From contig CM065377.1 of NCBI GenBank assembly GCA_033060915.1, positions 52,936,683 through 53,000,682 of the forward strand: a DNA stretch of 64,000 bases, given 5' to 3'. A program made the position numbers and the translations under genes. Below, one piece after another: positions 46,391 through 57,809 of this stretch. The first letter of the stretch is position 1; each line of letters opens with the position of its first letter. The notes below the pieces were generated by a model, which was given only the letters and a program-made list of their open reading frames with translations, did not search any database and was not told where the DNA came from. The stretch is from Euryodendron excelsum. Lineage: Eukaryota > Streptophyta > Magnoliopsida > Ericales > Pentaphylacaceae.

Positions 46391-47394
46391 TATTCCTGTG
46401 TTATGATGCTAAATAGAGTTGAGACAGGTATTCCATGATCTCCACAAGATAAAAACTTGAAAATAGCTAGGTTGAAAATATGGATTTAATGATCTCCTTT
46501 GGGTTATGGTTTTTGTTTTTGTTTTTAATCGCTTTTGGCAGAATAGTTTCTAAAATTGTTTCCATCGAAACTGCGTGTAGTAAATCAGTTCTGAAATTTG
46601 TTTTTGAAATTTTTTTTCCAGAAAACACCTTGGTTTTAGGAACCAATAAAGAGGTGTTTTATGAGTTTTCAAAATTGTTTTCATTAAAAATTGAAATGAT
46701 ATGAAAATGATGGTATTTTTAATGGTCCTTTTTTTTTTATTTAAGGACAAGAAAAATGATATATTCTCAATTTTTTTTGTTTCCGAAAAGACGAAAAATG
46801 AAACTGAAACCGATATCAAACGGACATTTTAACAATTGTTTCTCAATTCTTATATGGGACAACCTCCTTCTTGTGGCTCCTTTCCTCAACTGATTCCAAT
46901 TGTAACACAAAATCTATGCTTTTTCTTCCGAATTTTTTCTACTCATTTCTCAACATCATATCGTACCTGTCTAGGGAGAGCAGCAATGACACTAAGGTGA
47001 GAAAATTACTACATCTTGGATTTGTCTCTTAAAAAGTGATTTCTAGACAAAAATTTATTCATTCCTTTTTATTTTTTCAACACAATCAAACAAAAGAAAA
47101 ATAATAATTTAACTCCTTTCATTTCATTTTTTTCCTATATTTTCTCTTTTATTTTCGTTTCCCTCCACAAATATTTCAAGATCCAAACAACCACAGAGCA
47201 AGGAGGCTCATTGGTCAACTAATACTTATGTTAAGCATAAAATCTCAATATCGATCCCTTCTCACACCACCCTATCACCAATCATCATTTTGTGCAATGC
47301 ATAAAGTTTACTTGATTTATGTAAATAATTATCTTGCACGATCTTGAAGAAGTAGTGAGGTGAAGACCTAAACACCTTGTAGCAAAAAACAAAA
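46391..47394. other. Intergenic region with MITE-like block
   Basis: 46493-46826 has weakly inverted ends (TTTGGGTTATGGTTTTTG… and …GAAACCGATATCAAACG), a pattern of non-autonomous TIR elements, but the match is imperfect and no target duplication was found. Otherwise no feature. Confidence 0.35.
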
Positions 47395-48179
47395 TAGGTG
47401 TTGCCAATGCCACATTTGATACACAAATGGCTTTAGACGCAATGGCCTATGGTTGTCCTACCCACAGTTGCCAGAAATGAAAGCGATAGTGAAAAACAAT
47501 ACGGAAACAGAAGTGAGAAACGTTGACTAAAAAAATTGTGAGAAACAAGAAACCCTAGATAATATAAATTTAAATAGAATATTTATTAAATATATATATA
47601 TATATAACCCTAAAACAATATAAAGTCTTTAGAATACTTTTATGATAAAATAAAATACTAAGACTACACAGTATATATAGACTGTTTATTGAAAAATTAT
47701 ATATTATTGTCAAATAATAAGATTTGATAATTAAAAATTATTAAAAATTATGAGAAGCTAGTTTTTAAGAAGTTTTCATGATATTTTTAAAGATTTTTGA
47801 CAAACTTCTTTAAATTATGTTAGAGTTTCGAAAATATCTTGAAATCATTTTTTATAAGTTTGTCTTAAAATTTTTTGAGAGTTTGGTTTTCGTTCTAAAA
47901 AGGAGTTTTTGGATAAATATATTTCCCCTCTCAAAGTGAGTTTCTTGAAAAGTATAGCCCTGCCAAAGCAAATACATCACATTGTGTCACAGTAACAAAA
48001 GGGTCAATGTTTCAGCCCTTAGGAGAGGCGGCCGCGGCGGCAGCAAGAAAATCTCTACTCCCACCCCTCACACCCCACCTCTTGATTTGACCATTAAATT
48101 TTTTTTATTTTTTTATTTTGTCCATAGTCTTACTTTATTATTTCAATATTAACATTTATTTTAATTGTTTTGATAATAT

Positions 48180-48890
48180 TTTTTTCTTTTACTCCCACCT
48201 CTTAATTTTTAATTAAAAAAATTTTTGATCAAAATTTTTTAATTTCTTTTTACTCTCTCCTACTGAATTTTTATATAAATAAAATTTTTATGATCAAATT
48301 TTATAATTTTTTTTACTCCCACCTCTCAATTTTTTATTAAAAAAAATTTAATCAAAATTTTTAAATTTCTTTTTACTCTCACCTCCTGAATTTTTATATA
48401 AAAAATCTTATCCGAACAAAAAATCTTATCCAAACAAAAAATCTGATCCGAACAGAAAATCTTTGATCTCATATCTGTTGACAATTCTACTCACTGATGT
48501 GCCTCATATTTTTTTTGTTATTTTTTTATTTTTTTAAAAAATAAATTAATCAAAATAAAATAAAAATAAAATAACAAATAAAAAATAACAAAGTCTTACT
48601 TGATCAATGATCAATTCAGGTGTATAAAAAGAGATATATCTGAATAGAAAATCTTATCCGAACAGAAAATCTTTGATCTCATATCCCTGATAATCCCATT
48701 CATTGATGTGACCTCTATTTTTTTGTTCTTTTTTTTAAAAATAATTTAAATTAATCAAAACAAAATAAAAATAAAACAATTAATAAAAAATAACAAATAT
48801 TTGCCTGATGTGATTTCTATTTTTTTATTTTTAAAAAAAATTAAATTAATCAAAATAAAATAAAAATAAAACAATTAATATATATTTAAC
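48180..48890. repeat. AT-rich degenerate tandem repeats
   Basis: Four copies of a roughly 60 bp unit (TTTTTACTCnCACCTCnTAA… TTTTTTATTAAAAAAA…) at 48180-48400; then four copies of a 17 bp unit (AAAATCTTATCCGAACA) at 48400-48465; then larger units with GATCTCATAT and TTAATCAAAATAAAATAAAA repeated at 48465-48890. Confidence 0.7.
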
Positions 48891-49470
48891 CATAAAAAAA
48901 ATAACACTATTATTTTGCATCAACAAAGTACATGAGGGCAAAATTGGACAACACAAAAACTTTTCCGTCCAATCAGCTCACCCCCCGTGTCAGTGGGGGG
49001 GTGAGAGTAATACTTCTCCGGCAGCAACGGCAACGCGTACTCCCACCCCCAACTTTCAGAAACGGTGGCTGACCGACTCATTGTCAAAGACCCCACCATT
49101 CCAATACGCACCGAAAAAAACCACTCAAAACCAGCGGCACTTGTGGGATCGATGGGGATCCAACAGCTTTTGTCCCTACCCCTTGTTTTCCTACTAATTA
49201 AACTCAAGTAACTCAACTCTCTCGAGATTTTATGAGATAATGCATAATTTATTGTCAGAACGATATATTTGAATAAAAGTTATTTATTTTAAAATAAATT
49301 TTTTATCAGTAATTTTTAATTAAAATAATACCACAACTATATTATTTTGATAAGATTTTCTTAACAAATTTTTTGAAAGAATAACATTTTATCCTTTACA
49401 AATACAAACGTGGCTTATACAAAACTTTCAAAAACTCGTTTTGATCAAAAGAAAACTTTCTACTCTCGTC

Positions 49471-50152
49471 AAGGCGTCTCTTGTTCTTCTCTTGTCTGAA
49501 CTTCATCGGCATCAAAGCACAGATTCTACCTACCTAGCATCAATAGCACCTCCTCCTCCTCCACCTTGTGCTGCTGCTGGGTTTGCACCTCCATATTCTT
49601 CAGCCAACTAGGTTGCCCAGAAACCTTCGAGAACTACAATGTACAACTGCGGCAAGCAACGACGAATCCAAGATTTTTGTTTAGTGGGGGTGAAAATTAC
49701 ATATGAGTGTTGTTTATATACAAAGATTGTATACAAAAATTATGTCCCCATCAAAATTAAGATAACCTAAAAACTTTTTAAAAAAATGGCTCCATAACTG
49801 CTACTCAACCTCATAATTCCTATATTAAAATAGAAGGTTGGGATTTTATTGTTTATTTGGCCATATATTAAGGAGTTAGTATAATTTAGTTGGGACAAAT
49901 GTAAGTATTTATATATTTAGCGGGGGCAAATGTAGATTTTAAAACTTCAATTAGGACAATACATTATATTTGTAATCTAAGATCAAATAATACAAATAAA
50001 TAAATTTAAAAAAATAGTAAAAATTGTCAAGTTGAGTGAGGCAGCTGCCCCGATCGTTCCTTGCTCAGTCCGCCCATGGCAGCGAGCTAAAGGATGCTGC
50101 TTTCGGAAATCTTTCGCAGTCGAGGATTTGCGTCTACCTCGTTTGGCCTTAG
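49471..50152 (+). pseudogene. Second copy of the small ORF, interrupted by a MITE
   Basis: Aligns codon by codon with 41994-42251, but the ATG is AAG (49471), W has become a stop (…SSAN-stop-VAQK near 49610), and a 422 bp hAT MITE (49657-50078) splits the codon region after CDK/CGK. The C-terminal part resumes at 50087 and keeps FGNLSQSRICVYLVWP with a TAG at the same place. The TATA region is also damaged. Not functional. Confidence 0.7.
49657..50078. mobile_element. hAT-type MITE in the small-ORF copy
   Basis: Left end CAACGACGAATCCAAG and right end GCTCAGTCCGCCCATG are decayed relatives of CAGGGGCGGATCCAAG. The flanks GCGGCAAG (49649-49656) and GCAGCGAG (50079-50086) match at six of eight bases, a decayed 8 bp duplication. 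The first ORF copy shows the empty site (TGCGACAAGGCAG). Same family as 35034-35564 and 26814-27075, including the GAGGCAGCTGCCCC palindrome. Confidence 0.75.
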
Positions 50153-50640
50153 AAGACATAGCTCATTGCAGTATCGTGTAAATTTTGTTTTTTTATTTTT
50201 ATTTAATAATATTAAAATCACGTCATTTTCTCTTACTAAAAAGGTATTAAAACACTCTTACTAAAAAGATAAGTATCATGTTTTAATACGTAATTAAAAT
50301 GTGTCTTATTCTGCAATGACTATTAGCATGGCAAGATATTTTGCACAGACGCTGAACTCGAGTTCTTTTCGAACCTACTACCCTGTCTTAATTATCAAAG
50401 ATCCATTGATTTTTTTTTTTTTTCATAAAAAAGTGATTTGATTACTTGAAATTTTCTGATGTGAAATGTGTTAATGGTTTTTTTGCCAATAATTCATAAA
50501 AGTAGAAAGCATAAACTCTTGCAAAGCTTGAGGTAATTATGTGGGGACAAGCTGGGACTGAGTCTTCCCAGAAACCCAAGGCATTGTCAGTTCTATTTCT
50601 CGATTTGAGGCAAGGATATAACTAAGCGTAAAATATCACT

Positions 50641-51774
50641 TGGACAGGGTAGAAGTCATCAATTCGAGCTGATTATCCCCCTATATTCGAGTGTTTCTAT
50701 TTTGACTTGCTACCTTGTTTACGGTATTGATGTGAGTAGGGACGAATTCAAAATTTTTGTTTAGTGTAGATGAAATGTACGCGGAATTATACCCGAAATA
50801 ATTTAGGTTGATTGAATCATTCAAAATTTTCTTTAAAATAAATATATATTCTTATTTTAGGTTGATTGGCCTAATTGTTAGAATAATAAAAATAATAATT
50901 TTTCTAACATGTTCATATTTATTACCCATATAATTGAGTTGTCAAAGAATACAAGATGTGTTTATTTTTAATTAGTTAGACACACGACATCATCATGCTG
51001 ACGTGGTATTCTGAATCTACTGAATAATTTCTTGTCATTATGTTTTTTGATGATCTTATTATATTTAATCTTAAATTTTGTTGAGGTGGATCTTGGTTAT
51101 GCGTTGAACCAAAGAATTCCAGTTCCTGCCAAACTAGAGAAAATCAAATTGTGTAAAATATTTGTTTGATCATCTGAAATAATTTCTCCATCGGCTGAGG
51201 TCAATTCCTGTATTATGATCTCTATTCCTCTTTTAATGTTAGATTGCTTATTCCCTTCTAGTCTACTTTCTATGTTTGTGATCACTGATGACTACTTTCT
51301 CTGCAGTACCCTCTTAAGGTTTTGTTTTGTTTTTATTTATTTATTTTATTTTATGTTTTTTTTAATAACCCTTTTGGAGTTTTTATATTATTTTATGTTT
51401 TTGTGCAAAAATGCTCATTTTTTATTGGCATATTTTTTAATTTAGACTTTAGACTTTTTAATCAAAATCATAACTAAAAACCAGTTTTTTTATAGAAAAA
51501 TAAAAAAATAGTTAAAAAGACCAGTAAAAAATCGATCCAAACGACATAATTTAATAGTCGTTTAAGAACAATCATAAACAAAAAAAAAAAAAAAAAGGTT
51601 AGCATGGTTTGGACACCATGAGGCGATCCATTGTCAAAATCAAAACTTGTATAAACTATATGGCCCTATGGAATTCTAAGAACAATTGGATTGCCTTTGC
51701 AGCAAACCCAAATGCCTCAATTACATATGCCCTTGAAAGAAATTTAAGGCACTAGTGAGTTCGTTACAAAAACA
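50641..51774. other. Intergenic region
   Basis: AT-rich, with T-rich tracts at 51320-51365 and a poly(A) at 51580-51597. The piece 50735-50770 (GGGACGAATTCAAAATTTTTG) resembles the left end of the hAT MITE family. No gene supported. Confidence 0.45.
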
Positions 51775-52118
51775 GCATTGTTTTGAAACCTATTTTCCAA
51801 TTTGAAGTAATTTTAAATTTATTCACTAAACTCTAGTTGTCCGAGAAGTTATGACTTGAAGACACAACTTCAGGTTTGAAACCGTGTCTTCAGAACACGA
51901 CTTCAAAGTTCAAGTTGTGTTTTTCTATGGGGATCTAGGACAATATTTCAACCACAAAAGTTGTGTTTTCAAAACACAATTTCATGCCTAAAATCGTGTT
52001 TTGAAAACACAATTTCAATCATGAAATCGTGTCTTCAAGTCACAACTTCTCAAACGAGCTGGGTTCAATAAATAAATTTAAAATCACATGAAATTGAGAA
52101 ACAAGTTCCAAAACAACC
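51775..52118. mobile_element. Foldback element with hairpin repeats
   Basis: Left arm (GCATTGTTTTGAAACC…TTTGAAG…AATTTATTCA…GAAGTTATGACTTGAAGACAC) and right arm (GTCTTCAAGTCACAACTTC…AATAAATTT…GAAATTGAG…CAAAACAACC) are long inverted copies. The middle (51850-52050) repeats small palindromes: TGTGTTTTCAAAACACAA, CGTGTTTTGAAAACACAA and variants, about every 30-45 bp. No coding potential. Confidence 0.65.
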
Positions 52119-53489
52119 CTTGTTTCGTCATTAACACCGTGACAAGTAATCATTTCTCTCTTTTGATATCTCTCACTCTATTTAGGTAACTCTCTTTTAG
52201 ATAACCCTTTACATGATCGATCTCAAGACATGAAGGTGGTTTTGATACCAAATATTAAAAACTTAACCAATATGTAGAGGACTAAAATCTCCTAAAATGC
52301 TTGCGGTCAATTCATGAATATGACACATATCGGAATAGTCCAACATAGATTGCATACTATAGGTTGGGCTCACCAAGCCCTTAGTAATCTTTTTTCATTT
52401 TTTTATAATCCCATGGTGTTTAAAACTAAACACTTAACTTCCTTGTAGTTAGGATTAGAGTGCAAAACCTAACAGGGTTAACAATTTTTATAAAATGTCT
52501 AAATTACTCATACTCTTCCCTTTAGGTTTGTGTTTTTTTTTTTTTTTGGTCTCTATATATAGCCCATTAACTCATAAACCTTGAATTTTGCAGAATTCTG
52601 TAATACAGTCTATTTGTTATCAGCTAATCAATTCATGCTGTGCTTGAAGTCCCAGATGTATTTGGATACTAATCCCTCCAGTACTTGAGCAACAAAACAA
52701 AATATCATCGGACCAAAAAAAAAAAAACAAAATATCAGGTTTGGGCCATTGGTCTAGGTGAAAGGAAGCCAAGACTTTTTGCTGTAAAATATTGGCTGAA
52801 AACTTGTGGTTGAATCAACAAAAGAGAACATTCTATACCATTTTAGTTCCACCTTTTGCTACCAACAAATGGGAATGCAAAAACCTAAATTTGTATATAC
52901 ATGTACCTGAAAAAATATATGTATAAACAAAGCTAAAGAAATAACTGAGATAATTGATTATTGTTTTACAAATACAGAGAGCGTGAAAATGAGAGAGAAC
53001 TCTAGAGAACAATGTTGGTCCTGGAGAGAGAAAGAGCAGGTAAGAGAAAGAGTGATTGAAGGTGGTGGATGGGTTTCCGTCATAATGGTTTGAATTTTTA
53101 GAGCGAAAATGAAGAAATAGATAAAGAAACATAGACCTGACTGATTATGGGTAGCTCAAGAAGAAAAAAACAGGTTATGACTGAATGGACGAGAAGAATG
53201 GAGAAACGAAGGAAAGAAGTGAGGACATTCAAATAATTTTGTAACAGTTAAATTAGTCACAACCCATCAACACACGCTTAAACAATGTGTGAGGTACACG
53301 CACAATTATCTTTAACGATTTCTATTAATTTTACACTTCAATCCAATCAATAAGGGCGTTAAGTATTTACTTTTAAACTATAGGGGAGTTATGTGTTTTG
53401 AGTCAAACCACACAAAGGTAAAATCTAATTACCTTTTTTTTCAAATGGTTATGCATTCTCTCTTTTCATTTCCTCTATTCTTACACTAC
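52119..53489. other. Intergenic region
   Basis: Poly(T) at 52527-52548 and poly(A) at 52717-52729. A minus-strand frame at 53132-52833 has hydrophobic stretches but no family features, so it is not called. Otherwise nothing supported. Confidence 0.45.
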
Positions 53490-53820
53490 GTCTTATTGGA
53501 ACTTGGGGTAGGGAAAGGAAGAGGAAATTTTAAATATTTTCTCTTCTCTTGTTTGATTCTACCAAGGAAAAAAAAAAGGAAGGAAAAAGGAGGGAAAGGA
53601 AAAGGAAAAGGAAAAAAAAAAAAAGGAGGGGGGAAAAATACACACTCTCTCTTTCTCTCTCTTCTTTCTTTCTATTTTTCCTTCATTTTCTTTACAAAAT
53701 CAAGCAAGGAAAGGAAAATAATTTTCCTTCTTTTTCTCTTTCCCTTCCCTTTCCTCCCCTCCCCTCCCCTCCCCTCCCCTCCCCTCCCCTGCCACCTCCT
53801 CCCCAAGTTCCAAACAGCTG
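53490..53820. mobile_element. MITE with purine/pyrimidine arms, copy 1
   Basis: Ends TTGGAACTTGGGGTAGGG (53496) and CCCCAAGTTCCAAACAG (to 53817) are inverted repeats. The left half is nearly pure purine (GGAAGGAAAAGGAGGGAAAGG…), the right half nearly pure pyrimidine, including (CCCCT)n at 53755-53790. A second copy is at 60947-61173. Confidence 0.65.
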
Positions 53821-54285
53821 TAGCTTTTCAAATTTGAATTCACACTATTATCTAAACCCTAATTGTCCCTTGAAATTAAATGCCATTTGTTGTTCGATGC
53901 AGCAATCGATGCAATGCGTGATAATGCTTATCAGCCAATTAATCAGTGAAGTCAAAAGAATCGAAAGTCCCCCAAACACAAGAAATATTTTGGGATCTAC
54001 GTTAATCAATAATTAATCCATATATTTTGAGTGCTTTCCAAGTAAAATTAATTCTTTTAATGCTTTGGGGTTCTTCATTCGTTGCATGACTTGGAGTCCA
54101 CCATCACGTGAATTATTGGTTGGCTTGCTTGTGGTTGATCCCCCTATTGATGATCTCCTTTGGAAGTGTAGCCTTATATTTGTTTAATCATATATATGTA
54201 TAATTATTGACTCATTGCCTTTGAGGGGATTTTTACCTATAATATGGCTCCTAGGATGAGATTAGGAATTAAAGAAAAATCACAA
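53821..54285. other. Intergenic region
   Basis: No gene or repeat recognised. Confidence 0.4.
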
Positions 54286-54600
54286 ATGTTGAGTTTTCTC
54301 TTTTCTTTTTATCGATTTCAGACAGTTGAGAAATTAAAATTTTAAACTCAAATGATTTTTAATTTATTTATCAAATTCATGTAGTCACCTAACGGCAAAT
54401 TTTGAAAACATAATAACAATAAGTCGACTTCAAACTCAATTTTAGAATTCATGTCTTGGAGTTTCGATTTTAAACTCGCAGTTGTGTTTTTAAAACAAGA
54501 CTTCAAGGCACTACATGAGTTTGGTAAATAAGTTAAAAATCATTTAAGTTTGAGAGACAAGTTCTTAAATAGCTTGAGTTCGGTAAAAAAAAAAACTTCA
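54286..54600. mobile_element. Foldback element, second type
   Basis: Inverted arms: CTCAAATGATTTTTAATTTATTTATCAAATTCATGTAG (54336-54383, read in pieces) pairs with CTACATGAGTTTGGTAAATAAG then TTAAAAATCATTTAAGTTTGAG (54510-54563). The middle contains TTGTGTTTTTAAAACAAGACTTCAAG-like palindromes reminiscent of the 51775 element. Confidence 0.55.
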
Positions 54601-55328
54601 CAAATGCGCAAATATTTCATTCAAATAAAACAAAATGGATGCTTTCACTTGTTTATGGCTCAAACAATTCAGGGTTTTTCCCCCGATTTTAATAATTGAT
54701 TGCACAATAAGGTAGCCCTCTCTGATCATACTTATCTTGGGTCTAAGTCAATATTATCGGCGTAATGGATAGATCCATTTGACTAAATATAAAACTCTTT
54801 CAAACAAATTTATGCTTAATTACAACATGATATGGAAGAATACAAGAAGCAGCAGAGGTAACATAACGTTAGGGTCACCATTTTCTACAGTTCTAATAAA
54901 TAATTTAGTAGTTTCTAAAGATTTTATGTTATTTCTTTCTCCACCCAAAGAGAATTAAAAGCCAAATTTGAAAATAATATATTCCTGAAATGTAGCCGTT
55001 ACCAAGGCATTCAAACTATAGCCTAAAATCAGCCGGAAATTCATATTTTTTTTCAGTAAAAATTAAAGAATGCACGGTGCCGAGATCACATGATAATTGC
55101 ACAAAGTTTGCATATATGAGTATATTACACTCATCCATCTAAAGATTCAAACCCTAGACCAACTAACCCCAAAATTTATATGTACTAAATCCACAAACCT
55201 CAGCATTTGCTTGGTTTAGTTCAAGTTTAAATTGGGGAAGAGCTGCCTAGATAAGTTCTCAGTCACAACCTTGCTTATATATAAGGTCATAAAGTACAGT
55301 GCTTTTATAGTTTTGTAATTTTTTATGA

Positions 55329-56021
55329 GCAAATTACACCAACCTCCTTTAGCCTTTGGCCTAAATACAGTAAACTCCTCTTAGTTTTCACAAATTATAA
55401 TTACCCCCTTAACAGATTCAGTCGAGTAACAGAGGTTAACAGAGAGTTAAATAACTTTATTACCCTTTTTTATCCTAAATAGTTGGCCAAAATTCAGTCA
55501 AAATGAAAATTATTATTTCTCTCTCCTTTCCATCACTCTAATAAAGCCATTGCTCTCTCTCTCTCTCTCTCTCTCTCTAGGCTAGTGGTCGAAAAGGTTA
55601 GGGACAATTGTTAAGGGTTGGTAGTGAAGGTAGGGGGCGGAGAGTGGCTCTAAGAAGGTGGCTTGAGAGAAAAAATGTGACTGGAGTGGCAAGAGAATAG
55701 AGGTGAGGGAAGACATGGTGGCCAAAAAAGTTGGGGTGAGGGCTCTAGTTTGGTAAAGAGAAAATGGTGAAGAAGAAAAGGAAGATCTCGACTTTTTTAC
55801 ATTAAGGCTCGTAAGGTTACAATTTCAAGAATAAAATTATTAACACACTAAACTAATTTAATTATATCATCAAATTTTGTTAATGATCAAACACTTCTGA
55901 CTAACAGAAGAGGAGATTATGTTACTAAGTTTCAATTAAAAAGGGAGAATCTGTAATTTTAAAAACTAATGGAAGCTTTCTATATGTAGTATAAAAGTCA
56001 AGGGAGGTTGGTATAATTTGC
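55329..56021. mobile_element. TIR element, possibly MULE-like
   Basis: Ends GCAAATTACACCAACCTCC (55329) and GGAGGTTGGTATAATTTGC (to 56021) are inverted repeats; the flanking nonamers TTTTTATGA and CTTTTATTA agree at seven positions, a possible decayed 9 bp duplication. 693 bp, with a (CT)n microsatellite at 55552-55579 and a G-rich interior (55590-55770). No transposase. Confidence 0.6.
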
Positions 56022-56538
56022 CTTTTATTATTTTGAATTTCGTGAGTAATCTGTGTTTTTTTAAATTTTACGCGAGAGGGTTCAACCCTCGAAGTCATTG
56101 GAAACTTCTTCAAAGGTCTTGCAATTTGTGTAAAATACCAGACTTAAATGCCCTCTGCATGTGAAGCAGTGTGCCAGTTGTCTAAGACTTAATATAAAAC
56201 CCTAATCCCAACTTCATCCAAACCCATCTCTGGACTCTGTCTCTAACCAGTCTTATTACTACAAAGCCATAAAAATTTATATTAAATTTATTATTAAAAT
56301 GATGTAATTAAATGAATCTATCACATTATTCTAGTAAATTTTTCGATATAATTTTTCTAAAAAAATATTATTTTTCATATCTATTCAGACCCCACACCAC
56401 TCTTTCTATAGGACTATAGCCAATTATTTTCTGAGCAAATACCGCAGAATGTACCGCTCCAAACCCCTATAAATTCAATTCTTTTGAGTTACCAACTTCA
56501 CCATCTCTCTCTCTACCTCTCTTTCTCTCTCTAGAAAT
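56022..56538 (+). promoter_or_regulatory. Promoter and leader of the AGP gene
   Basis: TATA-like CTATAAATTC at 56467-56476 and a (CT)n-rich leader (56502-56533) immediately before the ATG, the common arrangement of plant cell-wall protein genes. Other control sites could not be assigned. Confidence 0.5.
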
Positions 56539-57809
56539 ATGGCTCTTGTGCTTATACAGCTCTCATTGCTGTTATTGAGCTGCTTCACTGTGTCTGGTGA
56601 TACACTGGACTTAGTGAGCTGGGCACAGCCACCTCACCACCACCATGCTCCGATCTACCCTCCGGCTGAAGCCCCAAAACACCCCAAGGGCGCCTACCCT
56701 CCCCATCCCCACCACCACAAGAACCACCCTCCGGTTCACCCACCAATGCACCCACCGCTTCATCCTCCACCGAGTCACCCACCACAGAGTCATCCACCGG
56801 TTCATCCTCCACCACGTTATCCCCCCCGCAAGAGGAGTTTTATAGCTGTTCAAGGAGTTGTTTTTTGCAAGTCCTGCAAGTACTCTGGGGTCGAGAGCCT
56901 TTGGGGAGCTTTACCACTTCCTGGTTAGTCTAAACTTTTGTCTGTAGAGATTCTTTCCGTTTTATTTGAAATTTGAATTTATTAAAAAAAAAAAAAAAGA
57001 GATCATAAAAAAAATAAAATAGAATAAAAGAAGATTTTTATTTTATTTTTTATTATCAAATTTTTTATCTAAATACAACGTAAGAGTCTTGCTTTTCTCA
57101 CCATATATCTGTACGCATATTTTCATGCACGAGAGAGAGAGTATGTTTTCCTTGTAGGCTTTCCAAGAAAAACATACTATGTTGTATGTATACAAAGAGT
57201 TTGTTTGGTATAGTTTTTTTTTTTAATTTTTTTGGATTGATTTTTAGCTAATTTTTTTTATTTAGCTTTTTAGCATTTTTATTTTTTTACTTAAATTAAC
57301 TCACAAAAGAAAAAAAAAAAAAAAAAACTATATCAAATGGTACCATAGTTACATGTGCATGTCATTACATGGATCCATAGTTTTCTTACATTTTGGCTTC
57401 ACACAAACAACATAGACATACATACCCACAAAGACTTTGCGCTCTCTCTCTCTCTCTCTCTCTGTATCTATATGTCTAACAGGCATAAATTATCATTGTA
57501 GGTGCCGTAGTGAAACTGCAATGCAACAACACGAGGCACCCAAAAGTCGAACAGGCCACCACCGACAAGAATGGTTACTTCTACATGGCACCAAAGTGGA
57601 TCACCACCTACGCAGTTCGCAAGTGCAAGGTCTCCCTAGTCTCCTCTCCTCCAATGGCTAAATGCAGCAAGCCAACCAATCTCGGTGGTGGAGAATTGGG
57701 TGCAACCTTGAAGCCCGAGAAGCAATCTCCCCCATTCCCTCACCTACCCACATTTCGTGAACTCTTCTCAGTTGGGCCTTTTGCCTTTGAACCCTCCGTC
57801 AAATGCTGA
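56539..57809 (+). CDS. Non-classical arabinogalactan protein, AGP30/31-like (2 exons)
   Basis: Exons 56539-56923 and 57502-57809 join in phase 1 (cctg|gttagt … ttgtag|gtgcc), giving 230 residues and TGA at 57807. Residues 1-20 are a signal peptide (LIQLSLLLLSCFTVSGD). Residues 30-98 are a His- and Pro-rich segment with many HPP/HHH repeats (HHKNHPPVHPP, HPPPSHPP), a likely site for hydroxyproline O-glycans and metal or pectin contact. Residues 99-230 form the PAC/Ole e 1-like domain: FIAVQGVVFCKSC, then LPGAVVKLQC, ATTDKNGYFYM, RKCKVSL, CSKPTNLGGG and the final PSVKC, with six conserved Cys. The protein is expected in the cell wall. Family known from Arabidopsis AGP31 and AGP30 and carrot DcAGP1. 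Intact. The 578 bp intron has poly(T/A) and a (CT)n tract at 57443-57463. Confidence 0.92.

Larger units (their letters stand above)
47395..50640 (+). repeat. Diverged second copy of the small-ORF segment (41640-42600)
   Basis: Pieces in the same order as the first copy: 47395-47470 (GCCAATGCCACATTTG…), 47990-48060 (GTTTCAGCCCTTAGGAGAGGCGGC), 49020-49220 (promoter), 49430-50155 (ORF) and 50320-50640 (3' flank). Interrupted by AT-rich tandem repeats and a hAT MITE. Copies are in direct orientation about 6-7 kb apart. Confidence 0.7.

Noticed and set aside
53391..54016. Overlapping Lys/Pro/Phe-rich frames
   Set aside because: They translate the purine and pyrimidine arms of a MITE.
56585..56853. 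Minus-strand Gly/Val/Glu-rich and Trp/Arg-rich frames
   Set aside because: Complement of the His/Pro-rich codons of the AGP gene.
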